From Nitrospirota bacterium (GTDB lineage Bacteria > Nitrospirota > Thermodesulfovibrionia > Thermodesulfovibrionales > UBA1546), in the NCBI GenBank assembly GCA_004298625.1, contig SCSY01000135.1, forward strand, positions 1 to 28,950: 28,950 nucleotides of DNA, written 5' to 3'. The position numbers and the translations under genes are program-made. The stretch's first letter is position 1. The number at the start of each line of letters is the position of its first letter. A model generated the notes under the pieces. The model had not been told where the DNA came from and ran no database searches. It worked only from the letters and a program-made list of their open reading frames with translations. Positions 22,690 to 28,950 of this stretch are shown in pieces.

Positions 22690-24204
22690 TCACCGTATCA
22701 CATCAAAACTCGTGGTATTTATCGTCTTTCTGTCCATCTCATCCAGCACAGTATTCACAATCGAAGTCACAAGGTTCAGCACGCCCTGGTAACCGATTAT
22801 CGGATACCTGTGGAGATGATGCCTGTCAAAGAGCGGAAACCCGATTCTGACGAGAGGCGTTCCCGTATCTCTCCAGAGGAATTTGGCGTAGGAATTACCA
22901 ATAAGGATGTCAACCGGATCAGTGAACATCAAAGACCTCAGGTGCCACATGTCTTTGCCCGAATAGACCTTCGCCTCGCTTCCGAACGGACTGCTGCTCA
23001 AAAGCTCCTGCATATCTTCCTCGAACTTCTTGTCTCCCATCGAACATACGATATGAACTGGAATTCCTCCCATCTCCATCAGGAAACTCACAAGGCCGAG
23101 CAACTGGTCAGGGTCTCCGACAAGGGCAAACCTTTTCCCGTGGATATATGGATGAGAGTCAACCATCGCATCAACGGCCCTTCCGCGTTCATCTTCTATC
23201 TCCTGCGGTATCGGCTTTCCGGTAAGTTTGCTCAGCTGCTCAAAAAAGAAGTCAGTGTTCTTTACTCCTATGGGCGAAAGCGCCAGCGCCTTCTGACTCC
23301 ATTCCTTCCGGATATAATCCATCGTCTTAAGCGTCGAATACTGCTGAAGGGCCACAGTGGCAGCAGCGTTTATCGAATCCATCGCGTCTTCCAGCGGAGT
23401 GCCGCCGGGATAGAGCTTATACTCTCCGGTATTAGGTGAATCGAAGATTGCGCTTGCGTCCGACAGGAGAGTAAAATCAACGCCCATCAGCGTCAGCAGT
23501 CTCTTTATTTCATGGTAATCGCCGGTGTAAGTGTCAAAGCCCATGATGATATTGATCTTCCCATTAGGCTCTCCCTTTTTGCCTGCTGTGATGGAAGATA
23601 GTATCCCTTTCATCATGTTGTCGTAGCCGTTAATGTATGAGCCGACAAAGCTCGGTGTGTGCGCAAAGGGGACCGGCAGGTCTTTAGGTATCAAGTCTTT
23701 TTCCTTTGCGGTCCTTATATATGCGTTCAGATCGTCTCCGATTACCTCTGCCATGCAGGTCGTGCATACCGCGAGCATCTTCGGGTGGTAGAGGGTATAG
23801 GCGTTTTCGAGCCCCTCCAGCATGTTGTTCAGTCCGCCAAATACTGCCGCATCCTCTGTCATGGATGTGGATATGGCCGCCAAAGGCTCCTTAAAATGCC
23901 TGTTCAGATGGCTCCTGAAATAAGCCACGCAGCCCTGCGCGCCCTGAACAAAGGGCATAGTCCCTTCAAAACCCGACGAACAGAAGATGGCCCCAAGCGG
24001 CTGGCAGGCCTTGGCCGGGTTTATCTTTATATTTTTCCTGGCGAAGTTCTTCTCCTGATATTCCTCGGTCTTCGTCCATTCGGCGATCTCCTTCACCTTT
24101 TCCTTCGGCCATGGGTCCTCGAACTCTCGCTTATTTTCAAACTGGTCCAGATAAGTCTGCTCCTGGAAGAGCTCGTTATGGTCTTTGATCTTTATCGTCT
24201 TCAT
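22690..24204 (-). CDS. nifK: Nitrogenase molybdenum-iron protein beta chain
   Basis: The start at 24202-24204 overlaps the nifD stop (ATGA) and gives 504 residues beginning MKTIKIKDHNELFQ; a longer in-frame reading would run back into nifD. The P-cluster cysteines are C67 (AKACQPLGA), C92 (GAQGCVAY) and C150 (CTTCMAEVIGDD). The serine neighbourhood STSMTEDAAVFGG (112-124) is typical of NifK. With NifD it forms the alpha2-beta2 dinitrogenase that holds the P-cluster between the subunits. Its length fits the Mo-type NifK family, and the usual Mo-nitrogenase gene order nifHDK is kept. Confidence 0.97.
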   Translation of the reverse strand: MKTIKIKDHNELFQEQTYLDQFENKREFEDPWPKEKVKEIAEWTKTEEYQEKNFARKNIKINPAKACQPLGAIFCSSGFEGTMPFVQGAQGCVAYFRSHLNRHFKEPLAAISTSMTEDAAVFGGLNNMLEGLENAYTLYHPKMLAVCTTCMAEVIGDDLNAYIRTAKEKDLIPKDLPVPFAHTPSFVGSYINGYDNMMKGILSSITAGKKGEPNGKINIIMGFDTYTGDYHEIKRLLTLMGVDFTLLSDASAIFDSPNTGEYKLYPGGTPLEDAMDSINAAATVALQQYSTLKTMDYIRKEWSQKALALSPIGVKNTDFFFEQLSKLTGKPIPQEIEDERGRAVDAMVDSHPYIHGKRFALVGDPDQLLGLVSFLMEMGGIPVHIVCSMGDKKFEEDMQELLSSSPFGSEAKVYSGKDMWHLRSLMFTDPVDILIGNSYAKFLWRDTGTPLVRIGFPLFDRHHLHRYPIIGYQGVLNLVTSIVNTVLDEMDRKTINTTSFDVIR

Positions 24205-25628
24205 TTCTTCCTCCGTATCAAATTCCACGACGGGTTGTTGACCGTCATGTCCATGTCTCTTGCAAAGACCGGGAACCCATCGAAGCCGTGGTATGGTCCC
24301 GAGTAATCCCATGAATGCATCTGGCGGAACGGCACGCCCATCTTGTGATAGGAATATTTTTCCTTTATGCCTGCGCCCACCATGTCGGGTTTCATTCTTC
24401 TGGTGAACTCCTCTAATTCATAAAGGGTAGCGTCATCCATAATTACGGCGCCCTCTTTCATCACAGGATAGGTCCTGTTGTAGTCATCGTTGTGACCGAA
24501 TTCATATCCCGAGGCGATTATATCCATTCCAAGGTCTTCATAAGCGCCGACGGTGTGCCGGGGCCTCAGTCCTCCGACATAGAGCATCACCTTCTTGCCT
24601 TCGAGTTTCGGCTTATACTGCTCAACCACAGCATCCATGATCGGCTTGTATTTTTCGATCAGCTTCTCCGCGTTCTCCTTGATCTTGTCGTCGAAATGGG
24701 AGGCGATCTTTCTTATGCTTGCGTATATCTTCGTGGGCCCGAAGAAGTTGAATTCCTCCCAGGGAATGCCGTATTCCTCTTCCATATGCCTGCATATATA
24801 GTTCATGGAACGATAGCAATGGATCAGGTTAAGCTTTGACTTCGTTGCTATGCCGAGTTCATTAACGGATGCATCCCCGGTCCACTGCGCTATTACCCTG
24901 AGACCCATTTCTTCCAGCATCTTCCTCGAAGCCCATGCGTCTCCGCCGATATTGTAGTCTCCTATGAGCGCGACGTCATAAGGCGTAGTTTTTTCAAGCT
25001 TACCCTTGCCGAGGACATAGTCCCTGATAGTGTCATTCGCTATGTGATGGCCGAGGGACTGACTAACGCCCCTGAACCCTTCGCACCTCACCGGGACAAT
25101 CGGGATTTTGAATTCCTTTTCCACCCTCTTTGAGACTGCCTCGATATCGTCCCCGATAAGGCCTACCGGGCATTCGGAAAGGATGCCGATACCCTTTGCC
25201 AGGGGAAACAGTTCTTTTAGTTCATGGAGCGCCGCATCGAGTCCCTTATCGCCTCCATAGACAATGTCCCTCTCCTGAAAATCCGTGGTTATATGCATCG
25301 TGCCGAAGGTGTCGACACCCGTTATTCCGTTGTAATAATTTCTCCTGGCCCACCAACTGTACTGTCCGCATCCGACCGGGCCGTGGCTGACGGTTATCTG
25401 GTCTTTCACCGGACCCCAGACAACACCCTTTGCGCCTGCGTATGCGCAGCCCCTGACAGTCATAACGCCGGGCCGGGATTTTGTATTGGCCTTTACCTTG
25501 CAAGTGCTGCACTGTCCGGTAGGATCATTCGCCGCAAGGTGCTTGGCCCTCTCCTTCTTCGCCTTCTCCGGATATGCATCCAGAACTTCCTCTATCATCT
25601 TCTGTGTATCTTTTATTGCTGTGCTCAT
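24201..25628 (-). CDS. nifD: Nitrogenase molybdenum-iron protein alpha chain
   Basis: The 475-residue protein has the P-cluster cysteines C61 (RGCAYAG), C87 (PVGCGQYSW) and C153 (SECPVGLIGDD). The FeMo-cofactor ligands are C271 (LIHCYRSM) and H438 (MHSWDYSGPYHG). The substrate-site region SQSLGHHIAND has the conserved His at 195. It reduces N2 at FeMo-co with electrons from NifH. The length and H438 context support a Mo nitrogenase, and no vnfG/anfG delta subunit gene is present. The start overlaps the nifH stop (ATGA), so nifH and nifD are adjacent with no nifI genes between them. Confidence 0.98.
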   Translation of the reverse strand: MSTAIKDTQKMIEEVLDAYPEKAKKERAKHLAANDPTGQCSTCKVKANTKSRPGVMTVRGCAYAGAKGVVWGPVKDQITVSHGPVGCGQYSWWARRNYYNGITGVDTFGTMHITTDFQERDIVYGGDKGLDAALHELKELFPLAKGIGILSECPVGLIGDDIEAVSKRVEKEFKIPIVPVRCEGFRGVSQSLGHHIANDTIRDYVLGKGKLEKTTPYDVALIGDYNIGGDAWASRKMLEEMGLRVIAQWTGDASVNELGIATKSKLNLIHCYRSMNYICRHMEEEYGIPWEEFNFFGPTKIYASIRKIASHFDDKIKENAEKLIEKYKPIMDAVVEQYKPKLEGKKVMLYVGGLRPRHTVGAYEDLGMDIIASGYEFGHNDDYNRTYPVMKEGAVIMDDATLYELEEFTRRMKPDMVGAGIKEKYSYHKMGVPFRQMHSWDYSGPYHGFDGFPVFARDMDMTVNNPSWNLIRRKK

Positions 25629-26464
25629 GCCGCCTCCTCGCTCTCCATTATCCCGAAGTCCATAAGCAGTTGTTCCAGTTCGTCCATGGAAATCGGAGTA
25701 GGTATAACCAGGTCCCTGTTGTCCGCAATCTTCTTTGCGAGTATCCTGTATTCATCGGCCTGAGGGTGTTCCGGAGAGTATTCGATAACTGTCATTCTCC
25801 TCAGTTCAGCCCTCTGCACCTGGTTGTCCCTCGGCACAAAATGTATCAACTGTGTCCCAAGCTTTTTCGCGAGTTCTGAAATCAATTCATATTCCTTGTC
25901 TGTTTTTCTGCTGTTGCATATCAGTCCGCCGAGTCTGACTCCGCCGCTATGCGCATATTTAAGAATTCCTCTCGAAATATTGTTGGCCGCATACATAGCC
26001 ATCATCTCACCTGAGGTCACAATGTATATCTCTTTTGCCTTGCCCTCTCTCATCGGCATGGCAAAGCCGCCGCATACGACGTCACCGAGCACATCGTAAA
26101 ATACGAAATCGGTGTCTGCATCATAAGCCCCGTTTTCTTCAAGAAAGTTTATGGCGGTTATAACTCCACGACCCGCGCATCCGACTCCTGGTTCAGGACC
26201 TCCCGACTCAGCGCACCTGATGCCGTTAAATCCGGTCAGAAGCACCTCATTAACTTCAAGGTCTTCTACTGTGCCGCGTTCCCTTGCAAGGTCCATGACA
26301 GTCGTCTGCGCCTTTGCATGGAGTATAAGCCTTGTTGCGTCTGCTTTTGGATCACAACCCACTATCATGCATTTGTATCCGGCCTGCGAAAGGCCGGCAA
26401 CTGTATTCTGTGTTGTTGTTGATTTGCCGATACCGCCCTTACCGTAAACTGCTATCTGTCTCAT
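25625..26464 (-). CDS. nifH: Nitrogenase iron protein (dinitrogenase reductase)
   Basis: The start at 26462-26464 follows an AGGAGG ribosome site and gives 279 residues; a longer reading to 26521 would cover the promoter leader and is rejected. The P-loop GKGGIGKS lies at 8-15. The [4Fe-4S] cysteines are C96 (VGCAGRG) and C131 (DVVCGGF). R99, next to C96, is the residue ADP-ribosylated in organisms with DraT. NifH is the ATP-driven electron donor to NifDK and is also needed for cofactor maturation. It heads the main nif operon behind a sigma54-type promoter with a NifA-type upstream site. Confidence 0.98.
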   Translation of the reverse strand: MRQIAVYGKGGIGKSTTTQNTVAGLSQAGYKCMIVGCDPKADATRLILHAKAQTTVMDLARERGTVEDLEVNEVLLTGFNGIRCAESGGPEPGVGCAGRGVITAINFLEENGAYDADTDFVFYDVLGDVVCGGFAMPMREGKAKEIYIVTSGEMMAMYAANNISRGILKYAHSGGVRLGGLICNSRKTDKEYELISELAKKLGTQLIHFVPRDNQVQRAELRRMTVIEYSPEHPQADEYRILAKKIADNRDLVIPTPISMDELEQLLMDFGIMESEEAA

Positions 26465-26499
26465 AAAAAATCCTCCTGTTTTAAATTTCTTAACTACAA

Positions 26500-26515
26500 T
26501 GCAATAGACATGCCA
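26500..26515 (-). promoter_or_regulatory. Sigma54-type promoter of nifH
   Basis: Minus-strand TGGCATGTCTATTGCA fits TGGCAYR-N4-TTGCA fully apart from T for C at the sixth position. The predicted transcript starts about 25 bases before the nifH ATG. Confidence 0.82.
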
Positions 26516-26570
26516 ACGCATAAAAGCGGGTAAACACCGGCTATTATAAAAAACAAAACTTTACTAAAAT

Positions 26571-26602
26571 TACAATATTGTAATATATAAGACATTTTTG
26601 TA
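26571..26602. promoter_or_regulatory. NifA-type upstream site within paired palindromes, nifH
   Basis: TACAATATTGTA (26571-26582) is the core of a perfect 16-base palindrome at 26569-26584. A weaker copy, GACATTTTTGTA, lies at 26591-26602, offset by exactly 20 bases. Together they form TGT-N10-ACA at 26579-26594, about 65 bases upstream of the -24 element. Confidence 0.65.
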
Positions 26603-26627
26603 GTAAGGCTATTCCGCCTGGAGGCAT

Positions 26628-26662
26628 AAAAAAAAGGACGGGCATTGCCCGTCCTTTTTTTT
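26628..26662 (-). terminator. Rho-independent terminator after glnK2
   Basis: A stem GGACGGG/CCCGTCC with loop CATTG (26636-26654) is flanked by eight A on the left and eight T on the right. It lies 15 bases after the glnK2 stop and separates the amtB3-glnK2 unit from the nifH control region. It is symmetrical, so it could work on both strands. Confidence 0.92.
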
Positions 26663-26676
26663 AAAACCGCGACTGC

Positions 26677-27015
26677 CTAAAGCGCAGCGTCTCCTTTTTC
26701 TCCGGTTCTTATTCTCACAACGTTCTCAACAGTGTAAACAAATATCTTGCCGTCTCCAACCTTTCCTGTTTTTGCCTTCAGCTCTATCGTTGAGAGCGCC
26801 TTTTCCATCATATCATCCGATACCACTATCTCAATCTTCAACTTGGGAATGAAGGATATGTCATATTCAGCTCCTCTGTAGAGCTCGACATGACCTTTCT
26901 GTCTTCCAAACCCCTTCACTTCCGTAACCGTCATGCCCTGCACGCCGAGCACATTGAGGGCGTCTTTAACTTCATCCAACTTAAACGGTTTAATTATGGC
27001 TTCTATTTTTTTCAT
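26677..27015 (-). CDS. glnK: PII signal protein GlnK (copy 2), partner of amtB3
   Basis: This is a 112-residue PII protein with T-loop YRGAEY and Tyr51 intact, KTGKVGDGKIFV and VRIRTGEKGDAAL. It is nearly identical in layout to GlnK copy 1; differences cluster in the second half (for example the IEIVVSDDMMEKAL stretch). It should bind 2-oxoglutarate and ATP, be modified by GlnD and gate AmtB3. It follows amtB3 by 14 bases with an AGGAGG ribosome site, so the two are one operon. It ends at a strong terminator just upstream of the nifH promoter. Confidence 0.96.
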   Translation of the reverse strand: MKKIEAIIKPFKLDEVKDALNVLGVQGMTVTEVKGFGRQKGHVELYRGAEYDISFIPKLKIEIVVSDDMMEKALSTIELKAKTGKVGDGKIFVYTVENVVRIRTGEKGDAAL

Positions 27016-27029
27016 AATTCCTCCTCATC

Positions 27030-28676
27030 TTACCTATGACTACTGCGAACGTTGAAGTCCGGATAGGCTGTTACGGCAACCTCTGCCTGATCAAGACCCT
27101 CGATCTCAACCTCTGCAGGAACTCTGAGGCCGATGACCTTATCCAATATTTTGAAGAAGACGTAGGCCACGATAAACACGTAAATGATGTTGGTCAGCGT
27201 GCCGATGCACTGTGCAAGAAACTGTGATGCATCTCCGTAGAACAACCCTTTTACTGTGCCTGGAACGCCGTTCCATCCATCGCCGTAAGTGCCGTCGGCA
27301 AAGAGTCCCAGAGACAGAACACCCCATGCGCCGTTTACGCCGTGAACCGAAACTGCGCCGACCGGATCGTCAACCTTAAGTTTTTGGTCCACTAAATATA
27401 CGGAAATACAAACGAGAATGCCTGCGATCAGTCCTATCAGCACCGCTACGGGAGCGGTAACAAAAGCGCAGGGCGCTGTTATGGCAACTAACCCGGCGAG
27501 CATGCCGTTACAGATCATGCTGATATCGGGCTTGCCGTAACGCATCCACATGTATATCATCGAAGAAAATGCCCCGGCGGCAGATGCCAGCATTGTATTG
27601 GTGGCTACAACGCCGATGCGCAGGTCTGTGCCTGCAAGGGATGAACCTGCATTGAACCCGAACCATCCGAATGCGAGGATAAAGGTTCCCACTACCGCCA
27701 TCGGAATATGGTGCCCCGGTATGGCCATTACCTTACCGTCTTTATACTTCCCAATCCTTGGGCCCAGAACTATTGCGCCTGCTAAGGCCGCCACTCCGCC
27801 TGTCATGTGAACTACGGATGAACCTGCAAAATCAACATGTCCGTGTCCAATGCCGAAATTCTTGCCGAGCGTTGCGAGCCAGCCGCCTCCCCATACCCAG
27901 TTTGCATATAATGGATAGAGAATGGCTCCTACAAATAGAGCATAGATTACAAAGGACTTGAAGTTCCAGCGTTCGGCCATAGAGCCGGTCGGAATAGTCG
28001 CAGTGGTGTCCATAAAGACCATCTGGAACAGGAACAGCGTGAAGACTGCGGCGTCATAGGTGGTGCCTGACAGGAAGAAACCCTTCATGCCGAAAAGGCC
28101 GAAGTCCTTTCCAAAAAGATTTATAGTGAACTCACTGTTTAAAACCTGCGCGCCTCCGAGCGTTGCCACTCCGCCTACACCGCCCATCTGCAGCGCAAAG
28201 CCGCACAGCCAGTAGCCGAGCATCCCGAGGCCGTATACCATGAAGTTCATGGCCATTGTATGCCCTGCATTCTTTGCCTGCGTGAAACCTGTTTCGACCA
28301 TGGCGAAACCTGCCTGCATGAACATAACAAGAAATCCTGCTACGAGCGTCCAGACTATATTGATAGAAATCCTGTTATGGCCTACCACATCAGCCACTTT
28401 TGCGGCCAATGGTTCGCTGGCCGAGAGTTTTTCCATATCTTCTTTCGTAGGCGCATTTGCGCTCGCGCCGATAATGTCTCCTGCACCGCCGGTATTTGCC
28501 CCTGTGGGGTCCGGCTTAGGCTCTGCCGGAGCAGCGGGCGCCGGAGCTGCCGCAGCAGGAACAACCTGCTCGGCAGCGGAAACAGGAGGATTAGGCTGCG
28601 CCTGTTCCTCGGCAAATAAAACTCCTGCCGGGATCAACATGCTGATTAAAATTAATATGCTGAACAAACGTTTCAT
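27030..28676 (-). CDS. amtB: Ammonium transporter Amt (copy 3) with extended N-terminus
   Basis: This 548-residue Amt has a signal peptide (1-22) and an unusually long Pro/Ala-rich periplasmic segment (about 25-100) before the first channel helix. It belongs to a different Amt branch from copies 1 and 2: the pore entry reads TQAKNAGHTMAMNFMVYGLG and the first twin-histidine position reads YANWVWGGGW. There the expected His is Asn (N259, codon AAC at 27900-27902). The second pore His is present (H445, VSVHGVNG). DFAGSSVVHMTGG is at 282-294. The C-terminal tail is long enough for GlnK contact, and glnK2 follows. A TTGGAGGAA ribosome site precedes the ATG; the promoter must lie beyond the upstream porin-like gene. 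Confidence 0.93.
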   Translation of the reverse strand: MKRLFSILILISMLIPAGVLFAEEQAQPNPPVSAAEQVVPAAAAPAPAAPAEPKPDPTGANTGGAGDIIGASANAPTKEDMEKLSASEPLAAKVADVVGHNRISINIVWTLVAGFLVMFMQAGFAMVETGFTQAKNAGHTMAMNFMVYGLGMLGYWLCGFALQMGGVGGVATLGGAQVLNSEFTINLFGKDFGLFGMKGFFLSGTTYDAAVFTLFLFQMVFMDTTATIPTGSMAERWNFKSFVIYALFVGAILYPLYANWVWGGGWLATLGKNFGIGHGHVDFAGSSVVHMTGGVAALAGAIVLGPRIGKYKDGKVMAIPGHHIPMAVVGTFILAFGWFGFNAGSSLAGTDLRIGVVATNTMLASAAGAFSSMIYMWMRYGKPDISMICNGMLAGLVAITAPCAFVTAPVAVLIGLIAGILVCISVYLVDQKLKVDDPVGAVSVHGVNGAWGVLSLGLFADGTYGDGWNGVPGTVKGLFYGDASQFLAQCIGTLTNIIYVFIVAYVFFKILDKVIGLRVPAEVEIEGLDQAEVAVTAYPDFNVRSSHR

Positions 28677-28696
28677 TTTATTCCTCCAATTTTTTC

Positions 28697-28950
28697 TTAG
28701 AAGCTCAATATAAGATTAATGCCGCCCACAAAGGTGTCATCGAGCTTTCCGTTCGGGTTATACGAAACCCCGCCTACTGTCCTTTTTGCCTTGCCTGACA
28801 AAGGAATCCAGTATTGGACCAAAGGCTGAAGCGACATATTTTTCGCTACGGGTATAGTAAGGCCTGCCTTTACCATGCCGTCATGGAATGCCTTGTATTT
28901 CTTGCCTGTGTATGCGCCTGTTGAAGCGTCGTATGTGTTCCAATACTGAT
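28697..28950 (-). CDS. Outer-membrane beta-barrel protein, C-terminal end only
   Basis: Only the last 84 residues are in the window; the 5' part lies beyond base 28950. The segment alternates hydrophobic and polar residues in strand-length blocks (GMVKAGLTIPVAKNMSLQPL, then KLDDTFVGGINLILSF). It ends in Phe, the usual signature of an outer-membrane barrel recognised by BamA. It stops 20 bases before the amtB3 ATG and so probably shares its transcript. It may be a porin-like protein linked to ammonium uptake, but the family cannot be fixed from this fragment. Confidence 0.7.
   Translation of the reverse strand, partial: QYWNTYDASTGAYTGKKYKAFHDGMVKAGLTIPVAKNMSLQPLVQYWIPLSGKAKRTVGGVSYNPNGKLDDTFVGGINLILSF

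Noticed and set aside
23659..24306. Plus-strand open frame of 215 codons opposite nifK/nifD
   Set aside because: It is fully antisense to conserved nif genes, has no recognisable motif and no ribosome site. Long open frames opposite well-coded genes are expected.
22690..26464. Vanadium or iron-only nitrogenase
   Set aside because: No delta-subunit gene lies between nifD and nifK, which overlap by ATGA, and the lengths and motifs fit the Mo type.
25625..26464. Chlorophyll-type (BchL/ChlL) reductase instead of NifH
   Set aside because: The neighbours are nifD and nifK with P-cluster and cofactor ligands, and the GCAGRGVITAINFLEE stretch is NifH-typical.
26465..26521. N-terminal extension of NifH
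   Set aside because: It would cover the sigma54 promoter and the ribosome site. NifH proteins begin MRQIAVYGKGG.

Overview
The window reads as a nitrogen-fixation and ammonium-control region of a Gram-negative, probably anaerobic diazotroph. Every gene except one GGDEF-EAL gene lies on the minus strand, so transcription runs from high to low coordinates. The outer-membrane assembly genes (Omp85, TamB), a NifI-regulated Mo-nitrogenase cluster with a NifE-NifN fusion, and many heptamer repeats suggest Nitrospirota (Thermodesulfovibrionia-like). That placement is an inference from gene content and was not tested by a search.

Layout in transcription order. (1) 28950-26677: the end of an outer-membrane beta-barrel gene, amtB3 and glnK2, closed by a strong hairpin terminator. 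(2) 26602-17894: a nif operon behind a sigma54-type promoter: nifH, nifD, nifK, a fused nifEN, nifX, nifI1, nifI2, a nif-type 2[4Fe-4S] ferredoxin and a GNAT acetyltransferase. (3) 16021-17877, plus strand: a membrane GGDEF-EAL protein, divergent from nifB. (4) 15969-14028: a sigma54-type promoter, nifB, an unannotated 55-residue two-helix membrane protein, and a HesA/ThiF-like gene. (5) 14004-10539: amtB2-glnK1 and amtB1, each transcription unit with its own sigma54-type promoter. (6) 10432-786: glnD, tamB, a seven-POTRA Omp85 and a SurA-like chaperone in overlapping succession. (7) 760-1: a MntA/HepT-type (MNT-HEPN) pair, cut by the window edge.

The parts fit together as one nitrogen circuit. 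Three Amt channels bring in ammonium. Two GlnK proteins keep the Tyr51 that GlnD modifies. Two NifI proteins lack that tyrosine context and presumably switch nitrogenase itself. NifB, NifEN and NifX supply the FeMo-cofactor pathway. nifA, nifU, nifS and nifV are not in the window. Four sigma54-type promoters (nifH, nifB, amtB1, amtB2) each have a related TACAA-N2-TTGTA palindrome upstream. At nifH and nifB, paired palindromes also create a TGT-N10-ACA NifA-type site.

The most unusual structural feature is a set of degenerate 7-bp tandem repeats. They lie between genes, inside nifEN at four places including the exact NifE/NifN junction, and in the part of a SurA-like gene that encodes its signal peptide. 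Two long C/G-rich inverted-repeat elements interrupt the nif operon. No stretch longer than 300 bases lacks a gene. I saw no tRNA, rRNA, CRISPR array or transposase gene.
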